Assembly: GCA_965112735.1 (NCBI GenBank)
Contig: OZ218952.1
Coordinates: 1,054,001 to 1,118,000 of the forward strand
Source: Phaeosaccion multiseriatum
Lineage: Eukaryota > Ochrophyta, other classes
Reading direction: 5' to 3'
DNA: 64,000 nt
The position numbers were made by a program, and so were the translations under genes. The stretch's first letter is position 1, and every line of letters starts with the position of its first letter. This document shows positions 45,680 through 57,335 of this stretch, one piece after another. Below the pieces are notes generated by a model that was not told the DNA's origin, made no database searches, and saw nothing but the letters and a program-made list of their open reading frames with translations.

Positions 45680-46130
45680 GCTACTACTACTACTACTGCT
45701 ACTACTGCTACTTACTCCTCCCTCTCTGTCGGCGCGTGATGCAACTAAACAACGCCTGATGCAACTAAGCTCTCATCGGAAGAAGGGATCCTCCAAGAGA
45801 GGGGCATCGGCGGCAGCCAAGGGTGTGTCAGTGATGCCAGAGGTCAACCCCAACGAGCCGCTCTACTGCCTCTGCCAAAAGGGGCAGTCCGGAGAGATGG
45901 TGGCCTGTGACAATGAGGAGTGCTCCATCGAATGGTTCCACTATGCCTGTGTGGGCATCAAGGAGGCACCCGAGGAGTGGTACTGCCCCCTGTGTGGGGG
46001 GCCTGACCCGGTGGGGGACGCACTGGAGAAGGCAAAGATGGCAGCCGAACAAGCGGCGAACATGAAGAAGAAGGCAGGCAGCAGGGTGGGGGCAGGGGGG
46101 AGCGCATCGACGGCAATGGACGTGGGCTGA
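43824..46130 (+). CDS. ING: ING-family chromatin reader with PHD finger
   Basis: Five exons (43824-43979, 44111-44227, 44562-44660, 45029-45195, 45770-46130) give 299 residues with consistent phases. The N-terminal helical ING domain is recognisable (about 22-145: [54 protein letters not shown]). A basic linker ([13 protein letters not shown]) precedes a C-terminal PHD finger (about 212-258). It has the Cys4-His-Cys3 order and ING-type sequence [30 protein letters not shown] and [11 protein letters not shown] proteins bind trimethylated H3K4 through the PHD finger and recruit histone acetyltransferase or deacetylase complexes in the nucleus; which complex this one joins is not evident. Intron 4 carries a (CTA)n run and a perfect 18-bp palindrome. 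Confidence 0.93.
45325..45342. other. Perfect 18-bp palindrome in ING intron 4
   Basis: GCGCTCTCTAGAGAGCGC reads the same on both strands and is flanked by A on each side. It lies about 130 bases after the exon 4 donor. Confidence 0.9.
45618..45715. repeat. (CTA)n microsatellite in ING intron 4
   Basis: CTA trinucleotide array with a few TTC and CTG interruptions, just before the pyrimidine-rich end of the intron. Confidence 0.9.
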
Positions 46131-47006
46131 GTGAGGCAATCACTAAGTCAATGGGTGATGAGTAGAATGCATTGAAGGTCCACAAGAGGAGGGAGAGGAG
46201 GATGGGGAGGAGGAGGAGGAGGAGGAGGAGGAGGAGGAGGAGGAGGAAACCGAAAAGCCGGAGAGAGTGCCTTGGCGCTGTGGGAACAGGAGCTTCTCAT
46301 CCGAAAACGAAGGCATGAAGCAGTGAAGAAGAAGACAGGCGGTGGGATGGCTCTCAACACGACCGAACGACAGAACGACCGGTTGCCTCCTCCTGACGTT
46401 AGTTCGTGATTTCGATGTGGTTGGGGGACGAGTTTCTGTGGCTGGCTGCTGTAGTGTGGAGCACAAGTGGCAGAGACACAATGCATGCTCATGTCGGGAT
46501 GAGAATGAAAACGCAGGCAGGGAGAGAGGGAGGGAGGGAGGGCCTGGCATGGCCATGACGGCGTGAGGGGTGGGGGCGGGGTGGAGGGGGCTTTGTAGGC
46601 CGCCCTCCCTCCCTCCCTCCCTCCCTCCTCCCTCCCTCCCTCTCCTCGGGCCTCACCAGCGCAAGGCAGAGGCGTGGCCAGCACGACCAAGCACGAGCGA
46701 GCGCCACAAGACTGGGTGTGGGGTGTGAGGCAAATTGTAATGAGGGAAGGTGGTGGCAACAACAACAACAACAACAACATAAAAGAATAAAAAAGCTTTC
46801 CAGCGCCGTGTGCGTCCCGCGTGAGTGTGCGCGGTCATACCGTCGACTTTGATTTTCAGTTTACTGACCCCTGAAACAAAAAAAGAAAATCGAAAAAGGG
46901 ATTGGAAGGTCTAAGCGCTCAGAATTGAGTCTACTGTAAGAAGCGGCGTTAAGACCAGGATCCTCACAACTCACTACTGGGCCCACCCACGTCCCTTCCG
47001 AGGTGG
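46131..47006. other. Convergent intergenic region between ING and AP-4 epsilon
   Basis: About 875 bases between two gene 3' ends. It contains (GGA)n at 46198-46248, (CTCC)n at 46605-46640 and (AAC)n near 46759-46778. AATAAA-like strings near 46785-46792 may serve as polyadenylation signals. No protein gene is supported. Confidence 0.5.
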
Positions 47007-50000
47007 TCATACTATCGTCGCCAGAGCCGTCTGGAGGTGCTGCACGGCGGCCATTGCCAGCCCCGCCTCTCTGCAGCGGATGGTCACGTCTGCAGTGCCC
47101 CTTTGCGGCCACAGCTTAATATGCAGCAGCAGCAACCCCTCGCCGGAGCTGACTTCGCCAGCACAGATGCCCTCGTTTGTCTGTCGTTTGGGGGGAGGGA
47201 GGGAGACGGATAAGAGAGGGAGTGAGAGGGAGGCGGGGGGGGGGGGGGGAGAGAGAAAGAGCGGAGCTGGTACTGTCCTTCCGGTGAGCAGACTCTGTGG
47301 ACCGTAATGTGCCCAGTGCCTTGTGGGATATTGTGGACACTGAACACCGATAACCGGCACAATCCCCTCTTTCCCCTCGACAAGCTCAGCTCAGCTCCTT
47401 CCAGTCTCAGTCATTCTTCTCTCTCTCCTTCCCCTTCGGCCTTGTCCTCCTCCCCCCCATGCCCCCTCCCTCCTCCTTACCGTGCTGATCACCTCCACGA
47501 TGCCTATTTGCAGTGCCCCAGCCACCTTCGCAACCGCAGCCTGCGCACTCCCCCCCCCCCCGCCCAGCCCCAACCCAACCGCCTTTCGCTCTGCGTTGCC
47601 CGCCTTGATCCACTGCGGCCCAAAGGCCTGGGTACTCATCTCCAAGGGCCTACTCTGCTTTCCCTGGTAGCTGAATACCGAGGGGCCAATCGACGTGGCC
47701 GCGGCAGCACCAGACCCTCCACCCTCACCACCACCACCACCACCACCACCACCACCACCACCGCCCAAACCGCCCATACCGCCCAAGAGCTCCAGTGTGG
47801 ATGGCACCCGAGGCGCAGCGGTAGCAGCAGTCGCAGTGACGGGGGTGGGGGATAGTAGCGAGGCCAGGTCCAGCATCTCTGGGCCTGTACCACTTTCTCC
47901 GTTGCTCTTCCCGGCCGTGGCGTCCAAAGCTTTGACTGACTGACTGTCTGGCGAGCCCAATCCTATTAGTAAGTCGCCATTGCCGTTCGCTGCTGCTGCT
48001 GGTGGTACTTGTGCTGCTGCTGCTGCTGCTGCTGCCTTAGCTCCTCCTGCCCCCTCCCCAGCGTCCGTAACAGAGTCTAGCGCCAGTAAGTCTACCATGG
48101 GAGCCGCTGCTGTATCACCAACTGGCGCTGATGCTGGTGCTGATGAGGGCGAAGCTGCTGCCGCTCTATTAACATGGGTCGAGGAGGAACCTCCTCCTCT
48201 CGAGCTTCCGCTTGCCCGTCGCCCTCCTACTCCTACTCCTCCTCCCACTCCTCCTCCTCCTCCTCCGCCTCCCACACCCCCTCCTCCCATGCCTCCGAAG
48301 AGCTGGGCAGCCATTGCCTCCTTCTGCTGTTTGGCCGCTCGAGAGGCCTCAGACTCCACCTCCTCCTCCTCTCCTCGCAGCGACTTCCTGTCAACACCAC
48401 CACCACCACCACCACTCGCCTCAGCCCCTGGTCCTCCATCCGTTGCTGCGGACGACAATCGCCCCCCTCCTCCTCCCCCACCTTCGCCTCTCACACCCAT
48501 TCCCAGCCCCGAAGTTGTCTTTGGCGGTGCAGCAGGAGGGGTTGGTTTTGGCTTTCCCATAGACTGTGGGCCCCACACCTGGGCTGTCGCTTTCAGTTGC
48601 AGGCTTGCCAGATCGGAAATTTGCTCCACACCGCTGTCTCCCCCTCCCCCCCCCCCACCTGCCCCCCCCCCGCTCCCTCCTCCTGCTGCTGTGGTTGCAT
48701 CTATCGAAGGCGCTACCTGCCCTAATGGCTTGTTGGTGTCAGGCGCCGCGTATGGAGTGTGGTTGAGCGAGCTTGTAGAGACCCTTGGCCGCAATTGGAC
48801 CTTCAAGGCCTCGTCTTCCTCCAGCCTCGGGGCGTATCTTGCCGCCCCATTCGCCAGCGCCTGTGCAGAAGTTGGTGATACGGCAGCAGCAGTAGCAGCA
48901 GCCACGAAGGGAGCGGGAAGGAAGGAAGAGAGAAGCGAGCAGGAGGATGAGCGATCGGAAGTGGCACATCAAAAGGAGAAGGAGGAGAAGGAGGAGAAGA
49001 AGAAACGGATTGTGTGGCCCTTCCCTCCAGCACGCACAAGCACTGGCGGGGTGTGTCGGTCGGGCAAGAGCACTCACTCACTACCTTCATAGCACCATTC
49101 ATCACTGACTGACTGACTGACTGCTGACTGACTGACTGACTGACTAACTCACTCACTCAACTCACGCACTCACGCTCTCACGCACGCACTCACTCCCGCA
49201 CCACCTTACCTCCGCCACCATCCCATCCAGAAAGGAGAGATTCTCGTCCACCTCTACGTCCTCGCAGCTCGCGTCAAGGGGCATGACATCAACAAGCGCC
49301 TGGCATTGGGCCGGGCGACAGGATGACAGAGCAACGATGGGAGAGGGAGAGAGAGGGAGAGGGCAAAGGACGGGAATGTGATAGGGCGACAGACAGAGTG
49401 AGGATAGGAGAGGGAGGGGGGGGGGAAGAGGGTGGGAGGGCAGGCAACCGGAACAACGGGGGAGAAGGCGGATTGGACAACAATGGCGGATTGGAACACA
49501 ATGAAGGTGCTGGGGGCAGGCCCAGGCTGAGGCTAGGCTGAAGCGAAGCCAAACACGCCTGATCCACTCCCTCTTTTCGTGTTCTACACACATTCAGACG
49601 ATGTGTCAAAATAGGCTCAGTTCGAGTTTCTGCTTTCGCAAGAGCCATGGGGTATTCGTCCTCTGGTATACTCTCCTCATCGCCTCACAGTCAATCAAAC
49701 CTCCCTCCCTCCCTCCCTCCCTCCTTCCTTCCTACCTGCGGGTGTTGCAGCAGTGCAGAGAACTCCAACGCTCTTTGCTGAAGGTCCACTTGCGACCACT
49801 GCGAGTACTGAGCCAGCACATTGGACACCACCTTGGGCACTGTGCCGGCCTGGGCAGTGAGCTTCAGGAGGGCCGTAAGCACGTACCCCGCTGTTTGCCC
49901 GTCCTTCACACCACCGAGTGTCAGGACTCGGTCGCTTAGACCTTTGGAGGGGAGGGGAGGGAGCGAGGGAGGGAGGGGTGAGGCAGTGGGGATCCATCGG

Positions 50001-53000
50001 ATGCGCTTCCATCCCCTCACAAATCAAGCGATAGACACGACAGAGACCAGACACGCTCTCTCGTCGCCTTTGCTGCCTCACTCCTCTCGAGTGACTCTTG
50101 CTGACTTACTTGTCATGAGTACGACCTGATCCACGGCCTCCGACAGATACCCGTACTCCCCCAACACCCACGCCATGCACCGCAGCAGCTGGTCGGGTAG
50201 CTTCGGCCGCTCGAGCAGGGCCACGTAAGTGTCTACGGCGTTACGTCTGAGCTCCAAGTCGCTCTCCTCCTCGCCGTCCTCGCCCTCTCCGCTCCTGGTG
50301 TGGTGTGGTGTGTGGGGTTAGGTTGGGAGGTATGGTGAGAGGGTAGGACGGTAGGACGGAGTTAGGCAGACCTTTGAAGGTGGCGATGGGTGAGGGGATG
50401 CCAGGTACGCAATCCTCCTCCTCCTCCTCCTCCTCCTCCTCCTCCTCCTCCTCCTCCTCCTCCTCCTCCTCCTCTTCCTCTATCTCTCCTCACCCTTCTG
50501 CGATGAGCTGCATCAGGTTCTGGGCCACATCAGGCTTCACAAGCTCCCCGGCCAGCTCAAACACCCTCGTCATGACCCCAATGTACCAACTGTTGGAAGG
50601 GGCGAAACGCTCAGCACACTGCGTCAAGTGCATCACCAACTCTTGCCGCCAAAAGGTGTCCCCCTGGGGCGCCTCGGCAAGGAAGGTGAGAAGCTTGTCT
50701 GCGATGAACTGCACGTTGACGGGGTTGGTCATGCTGTACAGAAGCGCCAGTGTCTTGCGCTTCAGAGTCTCGTCACTGTGGGTGCGTGGTGAGTGGGTGG
50801 GTGGATGGGACAAAGCGAGTAGTGGAGGAGAGCCGGGATAATCAAGTGTCGAGAATTCCGCCAATCATCCAGTGAGAGGTGGGTGCCGCTCCCCCCCCCC
50901 GACCTGGGCTTCTGTCTGACCTCCTGTAAGGCGTAGTGACCTGCAAATCCCCCCCTCTTTTTCCTCCCCCTGCCCTGCCCTATCCTGCCCTGCCCTACCA
51001 CGCCCTGCCTTTCCCTGTATCACCAACTGCCATGCCCCGCCGTGTATCACCAACTGCCTCACCTGTCGTGCAGGCAGTCGATGACCGCCATCTGGTGCTC
51101 GGCGGCGTAGTGTGGATGGTCCGTGGCGATGGCAGCCAAACCTGTCACAGAGGGGAGAGCGGACGGAGCGGTCGACAGAAACGGGGTGGGGTGAGATGAC
51201 GGACAGACAAGGCAGGTAGGGAGGCAGATACACAGGCAAGAAGGCACGCAGACAGGCAGGCAGACAGGCAGGCGGACAGGCAGATAGACAGACAGGCAGG
51301 CAGACAGGCAGACCGGCAGACAGGTACGACCGGCTCTCCTGAGTGGCTCCATGGCTGGCTCTGTGTGGTTGGGGCTTACCTGTGACACCGACGTACTTGA
51401 GGTTGTGATTCTCGCTGAGGATGAAACGGCTGATGGACGCAGCAGCGGCGTCGAGCAGAGCTTCGTTGGGGTAAATAGTGGTCACCTGTGTAGGGTAGAG
51501 TATAGGGTAAAAGGGGCCGATGGCGTATAGGGGATTGGGTGTGAGATACGAGACGCGCCTTGACTTGAAACAAAGCAAGCAAGTAAGGGAGTTGGTGGGC
51601 ACCTTGCAATCAGCAACGGGACTCAAAGGGACTCAAGGGTGGGGTGGAGGCAGAGAGCAACGCCGGCACAAGGTGGTAGTCTCATCCCTCCAACACACAC
51701 AGACACGACACCACACACACACAATCTACACTCTCTCTCTTACATACGCACACACTGCACACACTCATACACACTCACCGTCCGCACGCACTCATAGACA
51801 ATGGCGTACCCGACGTTGATGCCCGTGTCAGCCCGCCTCATGACGGAGATGAGCACCTCGTACATCCCTGCCATATATCACGGGGGAGGGGAGCGAAGCG
51901 TGATGTGGTGATCAAATGGAGGCAAAGCGTGAGAGTGTAGCAGAGAGCGAAGCGTGAGAGTCCCATGGCCGGCACCTAGACACACATACACACTCTCTCT
52001 CTCTCTCGCTCGTTAGGTCTTAACCTCCCCTTCCTCTTCCCTCCCCTTTTCCTCTCCGTCGACTGCCATCCTCTCCGCGTCCACTGCCATCACCACCTCC
52101 CCTCCCCTCCCCGTCCAGTGCCATCCCCCCGTACCTTCACTGGCGGCCTGGTCCGCCTTGCCCAACTTGGCCAGCATCTGCAGCAGCCGCATCTGTATCC
52201 ACGGGGCGGGCATGCGGTGGTAGTCGTACTCCTTCGGCAGCCTGGGAGTGAGTGGAAGTTGAGCTATACGTCAGGCGACTGATTGGGGGCAAGAGCTTGA
52301 CATTCTCCGGTGATTGCTTGACATGTCCAGTGAGGTTGACATGTAGATAAGGAGGCTTCTCTTGCTTCTCTTTCTCCCCAACGACACGCGCACCCATGCA
52401 TCCACGCACAACAACATGTGGGACACTCACCGGTGCTCCGTGATTTGCTTGAGAATGGACACAAAACTGGACACCAAATCCTTGAAGCTGTGGCAGAGTG
52501 CGGCAAAGAGGAGCAGGAGGGCAAAGGGGTGAGGGGTGGGTGGGGGTCGAGAGAGAAGAGTGGATAGGGAGTCAGAAAGAGAGATGGGGGAGTAGAGAGA
52601 GAGAGAGGGGTAGCGAAGAGACTTCAGAGAGGCAGGCTGGGTTTAGGACGGGGAGGGGGCAAGAGGGAATATGCCGCATCAGCCAACAGCTGCAGAAAGC
52701 TTTGCCTGGTTTTCTGCCCCCCCCGCGCGCCCATGGCCGAGAGAAGGAGCAAACATACGTACTGCAAATCCAATGCCACTCCAATCCAATGCCATGAAAA
52801 TCCAATGCAAACGCAATGCAAATGCAACGCCATGCCATCCCACGTCATACGGCCATACGGTCATGCCATGCCCTGCCACGTTGTGCGTACTCTGACCCCC
52901 CCCCCCCCCATGACGCGAGGCACACTTACGGGGAGGGGTTTCTGCTGATCATGTCTGAGAGGAGGCACAGGGAGGCGCCCATCACAGAGGGGTCTTTGTC

Positions 53001-54686
53001 GCAGAGGCTGCGGCGGACAGCGTCGCCCATGCCCGACACCTTTTGGTGCCATCCATCGATCGATGGATTGATTGAGTCATTCGTTCATTTGTTCGGACGG
53101 AGGGGCAGACGACAGAGGAGAGAGAGTTAGAGTAGAGCAGAACCGCACAGACTAAGAAGGGGGGGGAGAGAGAGAGAGAAAGTGAGAGAGAAGGGGGAGG
53201 GGGAGACAGAGAGTTTAGAGCATAACAGAACAGCACAGTAAACGGAGAGACAGAGACAGAGACAGAGACAGAGAGAGAGTACCTTGTGCCTGCTACACAC
53301 TCACTGAAGCTCCAACTCATCAAGACAGCCCAAGCTCCAACTCAAGAAGCTCCAACCCCCAACCAAGAACTTTTAACACTCACACAGTCCGGGTCGAGCT
53401 GGTGCATCCTGTGCAGCACCATGAGCGCCTTCTTCCTCACAAGCTCCTTGTCGTGCGTCAGCAGAGCCGTTACGTGTGTCTGCACCGCGGGGATCATCTC
53501 CTCTGTGCACAGCTTGCACAGCGCGGTGAGGCCTGCGCAAACCTCCAGGAAGTTGATGGACTTCAAGTCTCTGGAAGGGGATGGAGAGTAATATTGGCGT
53601 CGATTGGTATCGACGGGGAAGGCGTTGATTGGAATGCATTGATTGGTTGGTTGGAAAGGAAGCAGAGTATTGCTCTTTTACAGCCGCCTTCGGCACACAC
53701 TGCCCCTCCCCCCTCTCTTTCTGCGGCGCACGGCAAGATCCACCAGGCCCTTCATTGTCAACGTGCCTCCTCCCCTCCCCTAGGCCGTCCGTGCAAAGCT
53801 CTGTGGTGGCAGCAGGAAGGAAGGCGCCGCCTCCTGCTGTCGGGCATGGGCGGGCAAAACAGCACACTACCGCACCCACCACCCCGCCGGACCCCTCTCT
53901 CCCTCCATCCACCCCTCTATCTGTATCTATCTCTCTCACCCCCCTCTCTCGTACCTTTGCAGCTGATTGATGAGCATGAATCGGAACTCGTGTGTGGGGG
54001 CGAGGCACAGCGAGCTGGCTAGATAGCCCACTCTCTTCTGCACAATGTTCGCTGCACTGCCGCACAGCTCAATGGCCTTGATGTACCCAAAGGAGGCGTC
54101 GTGCCCGAGCATCTCCACGTAGATTATGCGCACGATGAACTCCTTCATGCGTTTGCGGCTTTTTGTTGTTTGATGGCGGGGAGGGGAGGGCAAAGGGGTG
54201 GACAAAGGAAGTGGGAAGGTGAAGCAAGCAGATTCGCGCGCGCGCGCGCGAGAGAGAGAGGCAAGCGGATAATAAAATAGGTGGGTTAGAGAGTAGACGG
54301 AAGAAGAAAAGCAGTGGACCTCGTCAGAGGAGAAGGATTCAAAAGAGTGTTCTTGTACTGCCGCTCTCGCTTGGCAGCTCGGTCATTCCCCCCCCGCTAC
54401 AGTCTGCGAACCCGTCCATCTCTCAACCCACAAGGCTGGTTCCTACAAACAACCCCGTTGAGTCTCCTACTGCAGCTGCTCAGGGTGCCTCTCCGTACGA
54501 GCAGCCCTTGCAACAGCACTTGTCTAACCTGATGGACGCCTCCGGCAGCCGCCGCTTGAGCAAGGCCATCTCATCAAGGATGATGCGGTCCTCCTCCTGC
54601 TTGCTCTTACTCTCGCCAATGGCCTTGACCAGCTCGAAGAAGTCTTTGGAAAGGTGTGAGCCGCTCATCCTTCTCTGAGGGACCAA
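47007..54686 (-). CDS. AP4E1: AP-4 complex subunit epsilon
   Basis: Fifteen exons on the minus strand: 54529-54686, 53955-54158, 53384-53570, 52930-53039, 52431-52487, 52135-52241, 51779-51867, 51380-51485, 51063-51141, 50494-50775, 50110-50294, 49736-49941, 49210-49299, 47481-48860, 47007-47180. They total 1137 residues with all phases consistent. The adaptin trunk opens with [20 protein letters not shown] and has the conserved [17 protein letters not shown] block, then [42 protein letters not shown] and [20 protein letters not shown], the AP-4 epsilon signatures. A long Gly/Ala-rich hinge sits in exon 14. The tail (TQAFGPQW through [18 protein letters not shown]) resembles the epsilon appendage platform. 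AP-4 sorts cargo at the trans-Golgi network. The start may instead be the Met at 54668. The last splice is the least certain. Confidence 0.92.
50408..50476. repeat. (CTC)n run in AP-4 epsilon intron 10
   Basis: About 22 CTC triplets on the plus strand, lying near the donor side of the intron on the gene strand. Confidence 0.9.
51205..51335. repeat. CAGGCAGACAGG-type minisatellite in AP-4 epsilon intron 8
   Basis: Irregular array of 4-base units CAGG, CAGA and TAGA on the plus strand, occupying roughly half of the intron. Confidence 0.85.
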
Positions 54687-55055
54687 GCCCTGGGCTCAAG
54701 CTTTAGCAGAAGAGATCAGGTGTAGAGGGGGAGGGGGGGATAGGGAAAAATCTCCCTGGCCCCCTTCTGAAAGTTGCAGTATGACGAGAGTGTAGCCTAA
54801 AGCAGTGCGAGAGGTGATGAGCGAGAGCCGAGACCAAGAGCGGACGCCTCTCTCCCTGTCCGTGTGGCGCTTGGGGAGAGCGAAGAAAAAGTCTGAGGTC
54901 GATGAACAAAGTCGAGAGAGAAAAAAAAAAGTCGATGTTCTTCTCTTTTTTTCTTTTTTCTTTTTTCTTTTCTTTCATCCTCCTTTGCCGCCTCTTCCCA
55001 CCTCTGAATGAATATTGGGACGTGATGTTGTAAAAGCATTGTATATTGTTGGCCG
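54687..55055. other. Region between AP-4 epsilon start and NUP35 stop
   Basis: 369 bases, the likely AP-4 epsilon promoter and NUP35 3' flank. It contains a T-rich polypyrimidine stretch (54939-54980) and A-runs (54920-54930). No coding sequence is supported. Confidence 0.45.
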
Positions 55056-55859
55056 TCAGGTGGTAAAAAGGTAGCTGCTAATGCGGGCCATGATCCGGGA
55101 GCAGACGCTTCTCTCCTGCCATCTCCGCGGAGTCTGCATCAAGTCCAGGTCGTCTTCGTCATCGTCGTATCTGCACACACACACACAGCAGGACACAGGA
55201 CATGAAAACGAGGTGCGGGAGGCCAACTGAGGCGGTGAGGGGGCGGGCGGCATGAGCAGGCAGCAGACGAGGTGGCGGCACCTGCATCCATACACACGCA
55301 CACGCACACACACAGGCAGGCAGAGCAATGCAAGCCCCAACGGCATCCCCAGCTTTGAAATGTGCCCAACCTCTTCCCTCCCAGTGACATCCCTCAATCG
55401 CTTTAGCACAGCACCCTCCATCTCACCCGGAAGGAATCTTCCCGCGATACCGCAATGACCCGCTCCGAGCTCCCCCCACGGCCCCCCTGCCGACCCCCCC
55501 CCCAACCTCGCCACCCCCCGCCCCCCTCGCGCCCAGCCACCGTCCCTGGCCACCCCCGCCCGCCCCCTCCAGGAGGTTGATCTGGAGGTGCGCGGCTGTG
55601 TGCGGATCCAGGTCCTTGACTCCCTTGACCCCGAGCATGAAGCTGCCCGAGAGGATGAGCTCATTGCCCGATACAATGGCCTTTTGCGCCTGCAGCTCCG
55701 TCTCGTACTGGAACAAGAGCCAGTTGCCCTGCCCTTGTCGGTGGTTCATGATGCGACCATAGTCCCGAAACCGCTGGAACACCTGTTCGCTCCTCTCCAC
55801 AGGGAAGCCAAACACCACCACCCACGATACCCATTGCGAGCCCTGCGGCTGCTGTACTA

Positions 55860-55897
<38 letters not shown>

Positions 55898-56754
55898 AGT
55901 GCTCCCCCCCCCGCCCCTAATTGACCCCCTCCTCCTCCTCCTCGCACGCCTTGGGGAGCAGCGAGGTCGTCTAAATCGTCATCATAAATGGATGAGATGG
56001 GCGGCGCCAGCTCATTGTTTCTACCCAAGTCCCCATTGTTCATCATCCCTCCACCGAAGGGCGTCGCTATTCCTCGGCCTGCTGTTGCTACAGGGGCCAT
56101 GACTACATTGGTGTCTCCCCAGCCCCCCCCTCCTTCCCTGCCCATACCCATACCCCCCATCCCTATTCCTCCATTCAGCCCTCCGACTCCTCCGCCCAGC
56201 TCCCCTGCCTTGCTGCCGTCTCGTCCTGGACTATTGTTGCTCAGCGTGGAGCCGCGTCTTCTCGCCCCTGGTGAAGGCTGACAAGGAGGGCAAAGCGCAA
56301 AGCAAGAACACGAGGGGGGATAGAGCGCAGGGCGCGAGAGAGGAGAGGAAGGGATGCATGAGCAAGGAACAGTTCAAGCCCTTGGTACTCGCCTGCATCC
56401 AACCTCCACCCTCCTGACAACACGTGAGGATACGGGTCCGACCCTTCAGCACTACCCTGTGCGTTACCTGCCTCACCTGTGGCTGTGCAAAGCTCAGTAG
56501 ACCGGCTCCCAGCGTCTCGTTTCCCCGCCGGCGGCCTCTGTCGCCGCTGCAGGGGGCATGGAAGTGAGAGCCAGACGACAAGAGGAAAAGAGGGGTGGGC
56601 GAGGGACCTCAGCAGGGGACATGGGCTGCTGCTCTGCTCTCTTTTCGAGCTGCGAAGGAGGTCGTGGACCAACGTCCACCCAGGAAGGAGGTGAGCTCCT
56701 GGTGAGAGAGGCGGCGGTGTGAGGGGAACGTGGGCGCCGCCGACCGAGCCTCAT
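55056..56754 (-). CDS. NUP35: NUP35/Nup53-type nucleoporin with MPPN (RRM-like) domain; N-terminal exon provisional
   Basis: Two exons are secure: 55427-56277 and 55056-55170, joined in phase 2. They contain the Nup35 MPPN domain (SWVVVFGFPVERSEQVFQRF, GNWLLFQYETELQAQKAI, FMLGVKGV), an upstream SIYDDDLDDL and SPGARRRGSTLSNN region, and a C-terminal amphipathic tail (SVCSRIMARISSYLF). All are typical of this inner-ring, membrane-binding nucleoporin. One or two further N-terminal exons are likely. A segment ending LGAGLLSFAQPQ with a GTGAGG donor (exon end near 56479) fits well. An ATG at 56754 opens a frame ending near QPMSPAE, but I could not join these cleanly. A Gln run of about 12 (CAG repeats, 55861-55896) precedes the MPPN domain and is unusual. 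Confidence 0.82.
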
Positions 56755-57335
56755 CCTACTCCCAACCGCTGCTCTGCTCTTGCTTCATCCCGAGCGCTGC
56801 TCCCTTGAGCACTGCCGCTGCAACTCCAGCCTACACATCGAACGCCACGCTATGCACTAGCTAACGCACCTGTCGTGATACATCGTCTCCACTGAGAGCG
56901 AGCGCCGTCTGGCGGGGTGTGAGGGAGGGGATCGCGGATCCACGGGGGTATCAATTTTTTTCTTCCCCCAATTTCTCCCTTCCTAAAGAACGGGCCTGAG
57001 GCCATGTTGAAACCTCAAATTGGAAATTCTTTCCCTTCCGCCGCGCTTTTGAATTTCCCTCTTCTCCATCGACTACTCCTCTGCAGGAAAGGAGGAGGGA
57101 GAGAAGAGAGGAGCGGCGGCCTCTGCATCTGCACTAGGCTGGTCAGGAATTTTCAGGTGCTGCTGTGTCGAGAGGTAGGAGCTTGATGCTGCTGGCGTCC
57201 GCAAGCCTTCGACAAAGGCGATTCAACGTCCACCCTCTCTGATCGCTCCTCGCGACCGCCCTGGAGCAGCAACCGGCTGAGATAGTGAGAGTGTGTGTGT
57301 GTGTTTTGTAACCAAAGAGGACCAAGGGGATCAGG
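56755..57335. promoter_or_regulatory. Divergent region between NUP35 and TIPIN
   Basis: 581 bases separating the provisional NUP35 start from the TIPIN start. Short open frames here show no protein-family features. Leader exons of either gene could lie inside. Confidence 0.35.

Noticed and set aside
47980-49092. 370-residue plus-strand frame rich in Pro, Ser and Ala
   Set aside because: It is the reverse of the Gly/Ala-rich AP-4 epsilon hinge exon. The minus-strand frame joins adaptin exons in phase.
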